Assembly: GCA_030062745.1 (NCBI GenBank)
Contig: CP099847.1
Coordinates: forward strand, 4,418,070-4,482,069
Direction: 5' to 3'
DNA from: Capitulum mitella
Taxonomy: Eukaryota > Arthropoda > Thecostraca > Pollicipedomorpha > Pollicipedidae
DNA length: 64,000 nucleotides
The notes under the pieces were generated by a model that worked only from the letters and a program-made list of their open reading frames with translations, did no database searches and was not told where the DNA came from. Position 1 is the first letter of the stretch; each line of letters starts with the position of its first letter. Both the position numbers and the translations under genes were made by a program. This document shows, piece by piece, positions 1 to 12,020 of the stretch.

Positions 1-334
1 CATCTATGTCTACATCCAGAAAGGGTATGCGGTTATCAATGCTCAGTTCCGTGGTGAATTTCAGTACAGACTCCCGTAGCACAGCAGCTTGTAGGCTTTG
101 CCAGTAAGCCTAGTCTCCAACATCGAGAAATATGTCGTCGACATATTGACAGCATATGTGTGGCTTGAGGTCTCGATCTTTAAGAACACGGTTTTCCAGC
201 CAGCACATGTACATGTTTGCAAACAAACATCCAAGAGACGATGTTCTAACAAACCCCGAATCCAGGTACTCGAGACAATAGTTGTTAGGGAGAAGATGCC
301 TGAGTTGAATAAACAGGTCAAATTGTGTATAACA
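1..334 (-). pseudogene. Reverse transcriptase fragment, Penelope-like element, decayed
   Basis: Read on the minus strand from 334 down to 1, one frame gives a recognisable reverse transcriptase palm segment. A LFANMYMCWLEN block lies where active relatives have G-S-P-L-G/S-P followed by an L-A-N-x-F/Y-M run, and 30 residues later comes the catalytic box YVDDIF (YVDDI at 131-145). Further on is a KFT...RIPFLDV block, typical of the region after the catalytic aspartates in Penelope-like elements. The G-S-P-L-G-P box is degraded to T-S-S-L-G-C. A TAG stop at 110-112 interrupts the frame six codons after YVDDI, and a TAA at 335-337 closes it upstream. The C-terminal part, where many Penelope-like elements carry a GIY-YIG endonuclease, would lie beyond the left edge. 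A fossil retroelement is well supported; assignment to the Penelope class rather than another RT clade is from motif memory only. Confidence 0.72.
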
Positions 335-3300
335 TTAGAGCTATTTAGTCATCCAATGGCAAGGTGACCAGATGTGTGAAGATGAGCAGTGTAAGCGATA
401 GGGTAAGTGATGAAGTAAGAGATGAAGTGTATCTTATTTTGACATGCCTTTGGTATGTGGAATCCGGAAACTGACAGTTCATATCAAACTATTCCTCGTA
501 ATGTGCTATCCTGTCTTATGTAACATGAAATTTGACGCGCTTTAAACTCGATATCAGTCTCTTTGAAAACGAGGATCGTATTTCTTGTAACGTTAAGTAT
601 ACGAGTATAATGACCATTGGCGAGCTTATTTTTGGACTGTCGAAAGCGACGAAAGAGATCATACGAACAGCTGAACAAACTCATAAGAAGTTAATGAAGT
701 GTTCGTATACCCTTGCATAGAACAATATACCATATCGATGTATGTAGTAGATCTCGTTAACAGTCGAAGTTTTCAATATTGGTGGCTATAGGCGGCCGAA
801 AGTTTAAATAGAATGCCGATAAGGCGCAACCCTTGTGCAATAATAACAACAATAAACCTTTCTGGGGTTGTCTGAAATCTAATGGTTTCAGTGATACACT
901 AAGTTAGAGTCCTACGGCTCTTCTGAAACAAAACGCTCGGCGCAAATCTAGGATTTCGGAAATGCAGTTAATTGTTTTTCTTTGGTTACCTTGTTGACCG
1001 ATTTAATAATGCAAAATCAATAGTGATGTTCCTACCATCCTTAATCGTCAACCGCATCAGGCAGATAAATATTTAAAAACCCAGATACGATATTGCTTAA
1101 ATGCCCGCGGAAAGCCCTGCAGTCAAACACGCCCGTGGCTCGATGGAGAAGGACGTCAATCAATACCGCCTCTCTAATGGTGTATTTCCTGTGAGGCAGC
1201 GAGCGAGGCTCTTCTGCGTAGCTGGGCGACTGTGTTCCAGCGTCGCCGTCGACTCTGAAAAGCCTCCCCCGGAGCCGGGACCCGGTTTTGTTCTCGCATC
1301 GACCGGCTGGATGGTACTTAACATTTCTGGGATCCTTGTTAACTTTGCATCAAAAGCCCCAGCTTCTCTAATAGAAAGCAGCAGGAAACTCAGACATCTA
1401 ACAAGCTTTCCCGGCGGCCACGAAGCAGCACAGGCACGTGGGGAACGAGATAGGAACGGGGGAGAGAGAAGGAAAGAGAGAGAGAGAAAGAAAAAGAGAG
1501 AGAGAGCAGATTCGATATTTAGGTCAGTTTGTCAGTAAGTCAACTGTTGTGAAGGATGGGAGATTTTAATAGGAACAGGTGATTCCTGTAAAAAAAATCA
1601 GCCAACAAACGTTTAACAGGACAGAGAGAATGACGGAAGGTATAATTTGAAGTCGGGCTAACTTTGGACACTATAATGAAATGCCTACAGAAACAAACAT
1701 TTCGCAGAAATGGCATTTAACGCTTCTCCGTAGACGCACTGTATAAGGACACATTGCTGAGACTGGTCATCGGGAGGTGGAATCACATTTATATGCTTTA
1801 TCTACATCTTCAAGAGCTTATTTCGGCAACTCAAAAACATGCAATCGACTGTAGTAAATCGATGCACTTGAGCACTTAACTAGGAGTGTTAGCTACATTC
1901 ATAACCTTTGATATTTTTCGGCAGCACGCCAATATTTTTTATGTTTTTCGATATTTTTCGGTCGGCCTAAATGGCGAATTTAGGCCGACCCAGATTCATT
2001 GTCAAGTAGGTTAAATACCGGATCCTGACAGTCTGAAAGATTGAAAACAGCACAGAACGCTCAAGGCCCCATTTTCCCCAAGACCGGGACACTGGGCAGC
2101 CCACATCAGCCAGCAGAATGCCTGCTATCAGGAGAGACAAACAGGACAAACTGCCCCGAGACGGCATGAGGCCAGCGCCTGCTACAGACTGACTGCACTC
2201 TAGGTGGCACGCACGGACACCTCCCTTTCCCCCCGACATCAGCCCGGCCGGACCAACCCAGGCTGACGGGCGGAGGCCGTACAGGTGACAAAGCGGATTA
2301 CTGGCCGCCAGGCACGCAGCCCCTTCTGACAGCGGCAGCTCAAAACATACGGTCCGTGGGCCCTGCAGCGGCACAAAAGCACTTTTGAGGACTGCGGAGC
2401 TTCGGTAAAAGTCCGACGCGAAAGAAGTACATAGCTGGCGAGACATTAGGTCTAAACGAAAAGGTACAAGCTACGTCGATGCAAAAGGTGAATTGTTGAA
2501 ATTCCTCACAATCCAGCTTCTGCATCGTCTCGGAGGGCGGCAAGAAGTGTCCCAATGGGTGTATCAACACTGTAATACCGATTGTAAATCGACTGGGTTT
2601 TACCAACAATTTTGGCGCAGGCAGTGTGAAGGGAAAATGTCATTGATCATTCACTACTACTATTCATCATAGGTGGTTTCTGTACAAAATGTCATTCTGT
2701 GTTTTATCAAGGCTGATCAAGTGTGCATGAGAAGACCATTAGCCGTTGTGGCCCAATATGACCTCTGGAATTTTAAAGCTAAAAACAATGAAGCTTGAAA
2801 TACAACATTCTTTTGTAGCCGAAATAGGTGCTACGGTACGTTGGAAATTTTCGTTTTTCTGTGAGATAAAATTTTAGGCGTCGAATCGGATCATATCCGC
2901 TATAAATGTGACCCTGACCCGAACATAACATATTAAATTTGAATCCACGGATTGCTGGGAGAGGATTGTTAAACGCTTTCACCTTTTCTCTTCCGATTAA
3001 ATCCGTAGCCAAACCGTGCTCCATTGTCAAATTTCCAGGACCTATCAAATGTACCGATTTTGTTGAAAAATTGTCAGAGTTCAATGCAAGCCGATATGGG
3101 ATTATAAAGAAGATACTGTTTAAAGATTTGCTTCTTTCTAGTGGATTTATCTGTATTAGTGCACTGGTGTTGCGAGATGGCTGATGGTGCGGCAGTGTGC
3201 GGCATGTGTTATAATGTCTTGAGAGGTCAAGCTAGGCTGCCCATGGCCTCACGCAAGTGCATCATAGGCCGTTTGTTTTACAAAAAGTATCCAATGACGG

Positions 3301-4979
3301 CTTTTAAATATAAAGCCAATTTATGCCGTAAACTAACTGTGTTGTGCCGTTTAAAGATATTCTGTTGTAAACACATGTAATGTAATGGTGTTTATCGAAT
3401 TTCGTGCGCCTTGTGAGCTGTGCCTAAAAGTTGCGTATAATTGGCCTCGTAGTACTGTGTGTCCTAGGTTGACCTGCGTCACAATATTCCTCCGATAGAC
3501 GTGCATTTGTATCTTTTGCAAGCCTTTACACCTATTTCTACTTAAGAACATGCTTGATCTTCCATTTGCAAGCAAAAAACATGTTCCCAGCTCGGTCACT
3601 TATTAACCTTTGATGTGGCTGGGAGTCTGAAAAGTAATTTCGAGGAGAACAAATAAAAGAAATGAAAAATAACAAACGCAGCGTGCCTGTCTTAGCATCA
3701 TTAAATCGACTGCCTTTTGATACCGCCGCGTTGGTTCCAAGGAAGCTACTGCGTGGGGTCGTCTGTCGTTCTCCCACAGCGAGTGCAAGGTGCAACATGC
3801 CCTAGCAAGTCTTGGGTTAAAGTTGGTAGCCCGAAGCTTAAAAGACACAACGACTTTTTAGATTCATTCCAGTTCGTCGTATGTCGTCTGTAGTCTGTTA
3901 GAAAATCCTCCTCTTTGTTGGAATACTGAAATTGAAGGGCTAACATTGAGTCACGTTTGAGGAAACTTTTGTACATTCGTTGTAGCGAAAACAGTTGTTA
4001 AGTAAGTTTTTCAATTACGCAATTAAATTACTCGCATTGCAATCGCATGACGTAATCTGGACATCATAACTTTGAGAGGAAGCATTCAAATGCTCCCGTG
4101 CAGAAAGAGAAACCCATTCATGCTGTAACCGCAACTTTCACATGCTTTGCAGTTCGAGGAGCATTATACCTTAAAAGACTGCTAACTTCTGGATCTCGTC
4201 AGAAAGTTTGACGGTCTGGCACCAAAACTTTGGCTCTAATTAGCCGAACAGTTGGGCAGCTAATCTGGCAGAAACCGCAGAAATCGGTTCTGGTTGCCTG
4301 TTAAATACGAAGAGAGACAACTGCCATCCATAACCGCAGGATTACAGAAAAGGCTCTGTATGAACGATGCGAGCTAGCCACGTACAAAGCAAGGATAAGA
4401 AGGGATTGCAGTGTCAAATGCAGGAACCAAAGCAAACAGAGCCGAACTTCGTTGGCTTAATAAGTTTTCTTTTCGACAATGTGTAATTATTTGTGGCGTT
4501 CCGAATAAGAGTCATTCGTGGCTGCCAGCATCGGCTTCCGACCTGCTGGAGACATCTGAGCCACCCGAGTGCCTGTGGGGTGTTCTGGGACCAAAAAGAA
4601 CGCTCACTCTCATCTAAGAGGTAGGCTGAGGAAAACGCCGCAGGCACTTGCTGTTTATGTAACATGTCAAAAAATTGCTTGCCTCTCCAGAAAAACAATG
4701 GTGAAGCATGACGACGGGCTTACATTCTGTTTTGAAGCCAAGCTTGAACCGATTTCTTCGTCATTTAAGCAGGAAGCTGAGCCCAAAACAGTTATCGTAT
4801 AACAGACGTATGGCTAAATAGATACGATTTGGAACAGCAATGTTCTCTCCGATGCGCGAGAGATCAAAGCTGGAAGCATAACCTGTTCCTGTATGTACAA
4901 CGTCGCGCAAATAAACTGTTTCACAGCGCAGTCAGGAAGCATAAATTACACTTTTTTAAAACTAAGGTCGCAAACGATT
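335..4979. other. Intergenic stretch, no gene recognised
   Basis: Mixed-composition DNA with only short open frames and no domain I recognise. A GA-rich run lies at about 1454-1508. The 145-codon plus-strand frame at 1101-1538 and the 159-codon minus-strand frame at 1967-2446 have no recognisable motifs or splice context. Confidence 0.5.
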
Positions 4980-6247
4980 GACCCTCGCCAGGCGGGGGGT
5001 CGTTTTAGGACCCCCTTCCAGTGGTTTTTCTGAAATAACTTTTGAGTGACGGGAGAGAGAGCACGGGGTTTTTGTGTAGCCGAGTTTTAAACATTTATAC
5101 GCCTTGAATAAATTTTTCGTAACTTATCATACGGTAAGTCGTGACCTATGACCTTTTTGTCAACACCATGTCAATAGTATTTTTAACCAAATCGAACAAG
5201 ACATATCATTTACCGGAAATTGGGTATTGCACTGCTGTGCTGCATGTTCCTTTTATAAATGTTGTTATCAATGACTTGATTGTAGTGTACGGGAACGGTC
5301 AGGTGATCAGAGGTCAAGCCATGTCAAACGTACACGCGGGTATCGAGCGTTGACGTTAAACGCCATTTAAGTTTTGTATACGGGATATGTAATGCCTACA
5401 CATGCAAAAATGCTTTATTACGATCCACCACGTAAGCATTATTTTGACGAGCATCGTTTGGCGTAATGTAAAGTCAATTCGTACGTCAATGTCAGCTGGG
5501 TCAGTGAAATGTAAAAATTCAAAATTCGATTGTTCCCCTAGCAGTGACCTTGAGAAACTTTTGCGGCCACCGCAGTGATATGCTAAGATAAATCGTATGC
5601 GCGCCTACATGTACACCGAATTTCGTGGCTTTAGCTCGAGTGGTTTTCGACTAGGAGCAGTTTTCGTAAAACGGCATGAGCTCCCCTGGCGGTGGCTTTG
5701 GAAAGTAAGGTGGTGGTGACCCCGAATAGAAGGTGGTGAACCCGAGGAGCCCAACCCGAGGAGAACCGGTATACCAAGTTAAGCACGTTTGTCGCCACTC
5801 GTTTGACCTGTGACCCGCAAAAAATGTGCAGGGTGTCAAGTGCAAAGTGTGTAAAGTTTCATGCCTCCCATTGCAAATTTCAACTATAATGACATTTTCG
5901 AGGTCTGGAAGGTCGCCCATTGACCTAGACACAAAAACCATACGTTTTTTTGATAGCTTAGACTATCGATAGGTAAGCAGTACGCTGGTGCATATGGAAT
6001 CGGTTTATTTTCATTATTTTGGAAATCATATTGCTAAGGAAACTTGGACAGATATTGACATGCGCGATTTGAGGTCATTACTGTGACCTGGAAGGTCATC
6101 TGTTAACCTGAGAACCAAAACAATCGGGAGTTGTTTAATTGTTTACGTGACGAGCAACACACTGGTTTTTACCGCGTTGCTCTATCTCTCTTTGTTCGGA
6201 AGTAAGTAGCGGGATCGTTTTAGGGCTCCCAGCCGCCGGGTGAGGGC
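4980..6247. mobile_element. Terminal-inverted-repeat element with hairpin tips, ~1.27 kb
   Basis: The left end (GACCCTCGCC, then a perfect hairpin GGGGGTC-GTTTTAG-GACCCCC at 4995-5015) is matched in inverted orientation by the right end at about 6211-6247 (GGGATCGTTTTAGGGCTCCC, then CGCCGGGTGAGGG). The interior has only short frames and several GGTCA/TGACC words. This pattern fits a non-autonomous DNA transposon. The boundaries are by eye, the inverted repeats are imperfect, and I saw no clear target-site duplication. Confidence 0.5.
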
Positions 6248-7247
6248 GAAAAATTGGCCTGCCGGGCAAGGGATAAAACACATCGAGCAGCTCCTCCGCC
6301 ATTTGCAAAGTGGTAAAAAATCCGCTGCCCATTTACCAAAATCTGATATCATGTTGTCTTACATTAAATGAAACTGGGTACACGTTAAACGTGGATGAAG
6401 TACAGAGCTGAAGGACGTTGCGCCGCAAGCAGTTCCAACAAGAGACAATGCAGTTAGGTCCAGTGCCATTTGTGATTTCAACGATCTATATGTGAACGTA
6501 TCTAAAAGAAAACTTAGGTTTAACTCATGTCAAAAAATTGTTGTTAAGCTTGTGCATGATGTATGTTCTTTTTCGTTATTGGCATATGCGACATGTGCAC
6601 GAAGAGAACTGCGTGATTAGGACTGATTATAATAAAGGATAATAAAGGTAATAAATCATATGATGATAAAGGACAACAGTAACCCGTCAGTTATGGCTAA
6701 ATGCATGACATGGGTTTTTGGCACTAGAGCTGTGCATGAGCGTAGGTTTCATATTTCGTCGTCGGCGATGTTATTTTCAACTGATGCTTTACTCGATTTG
6801 CAATCATTGGAACAAAAAGCAATTCGAGTTGGTTTCTTTTAGTGCTGTCCATCCCCGGAGGGCATCCATGGAACATTTATATGGGGTTGGACTCCTTTGG
6901 CCGTGCCTTTGCCTGGTCGGAAATTCTTCGCTGGAATTGAATTATGAAGCAGGACTTTTAGCAAACAATGGCCGTCGCATCGTAGCTGTTTCAGTCCGCA
7001 GGGACCTACATCTTGCATCCTGAATAAATAAGGACACGTTTCAGTGGAAAAATGCACGCAACACGCACATTATCGGAGGGAAGACTGTGAAGATACAGTG
7101 CTTCCTGTGCCGCTGCTGCCTCGCGGTGATCCTTGCAAGTGATCACCGCACTCGCACTGACGTATTGGCTACCCAGAAGTTGTTGTCTTCTGTTTTTTTT
7201 TCAGGCTTTCAGGCTTCAGGTTTTTCGGTTTCAAGAGGTCTGTTCGT

Positions 7248-9650
7248 TTAATCCTATCCCGGCGGGGGCTGAATCGCCCCCCCCCCCTCCTTGGGGTTTC
7301 CCTTACCAATTCCAGGATCTTTGACGCAGTTTCGCGAAACTTGGTCATTTTTCCTAGCTATTCTTTCTACGTACTATGACAGCGTCGTATTTTTTTTTTT
7401 TGTTGCCTAGACGCGGAGCCAGGCAGCGTTTTTGGAAGGTACCTAAGGCCATTTTTGGCCTTGATGAAAGTTAACCCTATTCCCGGAGGGCTAGACGATA
7501 TGGTTGATTCCCGGCAGGGGGGCGGATACCGCCCCCCTCCGAGTTCTCGAGAACTACTCGTCCGATTTCATCGCAACAAACGGCAATCGATTTGCCATGA
7601 CGTGAACTACATTTTTATAATAAGAGATTTTCAAAATTTTGACATGTGTGAATACAGGTGGGCAAAAATGTCAAAATGGGGGTATTTTTGGACTTCTTAT
7701 AACTCCGTTGTTTATGAACCGATTTTAATGAAACTGGCATGAATCGAGAGATTATGGATAGGGCTTTTACCATGGGTCCACAAATCTAAAATTTTGGGAA
7801 AATTCATGGGCGTTCACAGGGTTTCAAAAATAGGAGGATTAGTTTTCTGACAACTGAATGAACAAAAGAGGCAAAAACACATTTTTGGCTTCTGCTAGTC
7901 GTATTATGCTAAAGAAGTACAAATCGCATCATAATGTTTGTATAATGATATCATAAGCGGTGCCAGGGACGTGAGAAAAGGGGAACTGCCATGGTCACAC
8001 GTTCTTCAGATCAACTTGTCACCTTTGACCTTAAATGACGTCCAGTGACCTTGGGATCACTTGGAATGATCTCGTATGCATTTAATATTATCTGTAAGCG
8101 TTTTCAATCATTTGAATTCACTTTACTTCAAAAATTTCATTTTACGGCTATTGCGATATAGAGTACGCGCACTGACATTTTAGGTCATAGCTCCGTGACC
8201 CGACCTGATATCAGGCTGAAACTTGATACACAAGTAGAAGGCACCCTTGTACGTTATATATATTCCGGGTTTGGCATTTGAAAAAAACGACGCCGAAATT
8301 ATTGCAAAAAAACGAATTTTGACTTTTGACCTTGACCTGACCTTGTAAAGTGAACTCAGATAAACGAAATGACATCTGGACATTGCCCAACTATTTAGCT
8401 TTTCATCCATTTAAAGTTTTAAGTTCTACCTCAAAAATTCTGTTTTTGGCAGACATTTTCCTTTTACCCTCAACATGGCCAAAAATGGCCTGAGGTGGCT
8501 CCCAAAAACGTTGCCTGGCGCCGTCCCTGAGCAAAATAGAATTTTGAAATTTTGCCACGGCGCGGAAAAAGAATAGCTAGGAAAATTCACTAAGTTTCGT
8601 GAAGCTGCGTTAAAAAGTCTGGAATTGGCAAGCAAAAAACCCGAGGGCGGCGGATTCAGCCCCCCCTGCCGGGAATAGGGTTAAATGAGAATGGCTGCCA
8701 AAAGTAGCGTTTTTGAGATAAAAGTCAAACCTTTATATGGATGCGTGGGCAAATAGCTAAGCAAGCATACAAATACAGCTTCACTAATCTGAAATCACTT
8801 CACAAAGTCAGGCCAAAGTCAAAAGTCAAAATTTGGTCTCATAATAACAATCTTTGCGTTTTTTTCTAAATGACTCATCCGGAATATGCGTGACGTAGAA
8901 GACTGCTGTCTACATGGGTACCAAGTTTTAGGTTGATATCAGGTTGAGTTACGAAGCTTTGACTTAAAATAACAGTGCGCGTGTCCCATATTACGACAGC
9001 CGTAAAATGGGATTTTAGAAACGAATTCAAATGATTGGAAATTTTTCCAAATAATATAAAATGCACCCAGAACCATTTCAGGTGACTCAGGGTTAGTGGA
9101 GGTCATTTAAGGTCAATGTTCGTAAGCTGACCTGATGAAGATGTACCCATGACAGTTCCCATTTTTCAAGTGCCTGGCACCGCCTATGCTAACATTATAC
9201 AATTAATGCAATACCATTTGTACTTCTTGAATATAACATGAACACTGAGAGCTAAAACGCGTTTTAACTTTTTTGTTCATTCAATTTTAAAGAAGTTATT
9301 CTCCCATTTTTTAAACCCTGTGGACACTGATGAGTTTTCTTAAAATTCAAAAGTTATGGACCAATGGTAAAGGTCCCACTCATAAGTTCGCGACTGATGC
9401 CAATTTTATCGAAATCGACCCATAAACAGCAGAGCTATAGCAAGTCTAAAATATATCCCATTTTGGCTTCCCCGTGTTGAAATTTTGAAAACATTTTTTT
9501 ATGAAAATGTAGTTTACATCATGGCCAGTCGACTGACGTTTTGCTGCGATGGAATCAGATGTGTAGTTCTCGAGGTCTCAGAGCGGGGAGGGACGAATTC
9601 GTCCCCTGCCGGGAATCGGCCATATCGTCCAGCCCTCGGGGAGTTTCGTC
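7248..9650 (+). mobile_element. piggyBac-like MITE, copy 1, split by copy 2
   Basis: The left end is TTAATCCTATCCCGGCGG, a diverged form of the family terminus TTAACCCTATTCCCGG. The body runs 7248-7470, is interrupted by copy 2 (7471-8684), and resumes at 8685 with the segment that follows directly in the uninterrupted copies. It ends near 9650 with GCCGGGAATCGGCCATA and a degraded right terminus. No transposase frame is present. Several stretches match the copies at 21999 and 25126, including the segment starting CCAGAACC near 9067. Confidence 0.8.
7471..8684 (-). mobile_element. piggyBac-like MITE, copy 2, nested in copy 1, inverted
   Basis: This is a complete copy in opposite orientation, bounded by TTAACCCTATTCCCGG at 7471 and CCGGGAATAGGGTTAA ending at 8684. 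TTAA on both sides is the expected duplicated target of piggyBac-type insertion. The flanking bases belong to copy 1, so it inserted into a TTAA already inside that copy. About 1.21 kb long, non-coding, with a near-intact AGGTCA-A-AGGTGA repeat on the minus strand at 8019-8031. Confidence 0.85.
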
Positions 9651-9879
9651 ACATGGTGTGCCGATAAAAAAAGACGTACACACAAACATCACCTGGATTG
9701 GGTGGGAGGTATTCTTTCATCTTGTTCCGGCACTAAAACAACACGTCCTCTCAAGGCATACGGCAGACATATTCCATGGCAATAGAACGCAACGCCATCG
9801 TCTCTGAACGCCTCTCGTTTTGACCTTACCCTGCAACGGCATATCGCAGAGCCCATCTTCCGTTCCGAGAGAGCTTTTA

Positions 9880-10325
9880 AAACGTGATCCGAAGCCCTTA
9901 TTAATCGCTCGTCATCTTCTCCGCTGCCCACTTGAATTCACTCGACTAATCCATTCGACAGCTTTACATTCCGGCCGACGGCAGTCGTTGATAAAAGTTC
10001 TACAAATTGCCGCCTTCATTAGCGGGTGATTTATTCGAGCGGCCGCTCGCGCTAACGGCCGGCCGCGGCGGCGGCGGCCGGCGCGTCGACGGCGACAAAC
10101 AGCGGCGGCCACGCTTCAGTCGCTGCCGCTTCGATTGCTCTCTAATTCGAGCCGACGGCCGTGCGGCGATAGCGGACTCCGTGCCGGCGGCGGCCGTCAT
10201 TACCGAGTCATTAAACGGGCGGCCGCGCGCCGCCGCTGTCCGCCATCGATTCGCCGGCCGGCGGCAGCGAGCCTCTCTGGAGACGCCGGCGGCGGCTCCT
10301 CGGCCGCCACCGGGCCCCGATACGC
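9880..10325. other. GC-rich island with homeodomain-like words
   Basis: An AT-containing leader (TTATTAATCG, GACTAATCC, CATTAGCGG) passes into GTGATTTATTCGAGCGGCCG at 10026-10045 and then almost pure G/C with many GGCCGGC words. TCATTAAACGGG follows near 10208. I found no splice or protein evidence; a cis-regulatory element is an inference. Confidence 0.35.
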
Positions 10326-10850
10326 TGGGTGAACTCTGGTCGCACCGGCTGGGTCCGACCACACCTGCTGGACTCCGGACCCCGGCGGGTGGACTCGGGA
10401 GACGCCAGCTGGGCTCCGGCCGGCGCGAAATGGACTCTGATCGGCACCAGCTGGTCGGGCCACGCCTGCTGGACTCTGAGGCCCGGCGACTGGACTCCGA
10501 CCCCTGCCGGCAGGACTCCGGACTGCGCCAGCTGGACTCCCACTGGCACAAAGCGGACTCTGACACACCGTCGTCGTCGTGCCGTCGTGCCGCACTGCCT
10601 CAGTTCCGACCTCAACTAGGACGGCACGGGCTGGAATCCTACCGACTTCAGCCGGCTGAGTCCCACACCGGCTGCACTCCGACTCACATAATCCGAGGGG
10701 AGGCCTGCTCCTATCCAAGTTGTCGGACTCATTGCAATCGATGCCATTTGACCAGGGCCAGTTTCAGATCGTGCCAGTTGGACTCCAACCTGTACTAGCT
10801 GGACTTTGACCCGCACCAGGTGTACTCCATTCCTTTGGAGCTGGCCGTAC
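10325..10850. repeat. Degenerate ~30 bp minisatellite (CTGGACTCC units)
   Basis: Many diverged units of roughly 30-33 bp carry the words CTGGACTCC/CTGGACTCT followed by GACC or GATC and GCACCAG. Because the period is near a multiple of three, several frames stay open (263 codons on the plus strand at 10007-10798, up to 188 codons on the minus strand). They read as low-complexity 10-11 residue repeats and I do not call them genes. Confidence 0.75.
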
Positions 10851-11429
10851 AGTCACTGGTGTAATTCTTCACCTGCAGTCTACTCGGAGTAGAAGCCCTG
10901 CTCGTCCTCGGAGCACCGACTGGCAGGTGTGCTCCCAAGGGCCGCGATAATGAGCAGGGGAGCAAGTGTTCCCTTTACAAGCATAAAAAACAAACGATCA
11001 GAATTGCGATAATGGCTAGTGACAAATTAAATGCGCGTGGGAAGTGCTGCAGGACAATGAGTCTTTACAATTAATGATTCAAAGGAAGTGACGCTTAAAG
11101 GCTTTTGCTCGCTTCCAGGCTGTTGGATTTCAGCCTTTCACCTTTTTCAATGGAGGACATGATCGCTACTGTCAGGACGATAAACAATTCAACTAGCAGT
11201 CGTATTCATTGAACCTGGATGAAAATGGTTCCTGAGGAACGGAAACACTTGAAGGCAGGTTTAGAAAATGATGTTTCAACTTGACATGCGTTATTGAGCC
11301 AAGGAAAGTTTTGAGAACTGTTTGTAGACGTCTCTCGTTTGTTTATGATGTTATAAGCACCTGCATGACAGGTTACATTGGCTTTAGGTTAAAACGAAGA
11401 AAAAAGGTGAGTTGTTGTTACCATTTCTC

Positions 11430-11540
11430 AGCTTTTCCCTTCCTCTGTCTCCCAGCCTCCCTCTCCCTTTCTCTCTTTCTTTCCTCCCCTCTCTCTTTCC
11501 CTCTTTCTCTTCTCTATCTCCGCCTCTCTTGTTTTTACAT
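11430..11540. repeat. Pyrimidine-rich simple-sequence tract
   Basis: CT-rich low-complexity DNA immediately before the GC island that starts near 11548. Confidence 0.8.
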
Positions 11541-11547
11541 CTCCGAC

Positions 11548-12020
11548 CGGCGGGGACCGCCGCCGTTCGGCGAACACGGCCCGGCAGCCGCGCCATCCGA
11601 AACCTTTTAACTCGAGACTCGCAATTTTCCAGGGATGTTTCTTTGATGTATCTCCTAACAGTTCAATTATCCGCGGGCCTCGGGCCCCCGGGCCCGCCGA
11701 GCCGCCGGCGATGATTGATTAAACGGGCCCGCTCTTAAATGGCGCGCGCCCGTGTTGGCCGACATCCAGCGCACCGAAGACCATGAATCAATAGCCAATC
11801 GAGGGAATAGGTGGCCGGGCTCGGCGGCGGCGGCGACCGGACGGCTGGACGCCGCTTCAGCCGCCGCCCGACGGCGTAACCAGGTGATTTATTGAGCGGC
11901 CGAGGACCCACGGCCCGTCGGGCATGGGGCTCGGCGGTCGCTGGGTGCAGGGTGCAGTCGATATCTGTGTTTGTTTTCGGCGATGGATACAGAGCGCGGC
12001 CGCCGGTGTGTGCAGGGCAG
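11548..12020. other. GC-rich island sharing a motif with the 10 kb island
   Basis: GC- and CpG-rich DNA with embedded AT words (GATGATTGATTAAACGGG near 11710, ATGAATCAATAGCCAATCGA near 11783) and GTGATTTATTGAGCGGCCG at 11884-11902. That last word matches the one at 10026-10045 with a single extra C there. No coding evidence. Confidence 0.35.

Noticed and set aside
10007..10798. 263-codon plus-strand frame
   Set aside because: Open because of GC-rich composition and a ~30 bp repeat; no domain, and overlapping frames of similar length on the other strand.
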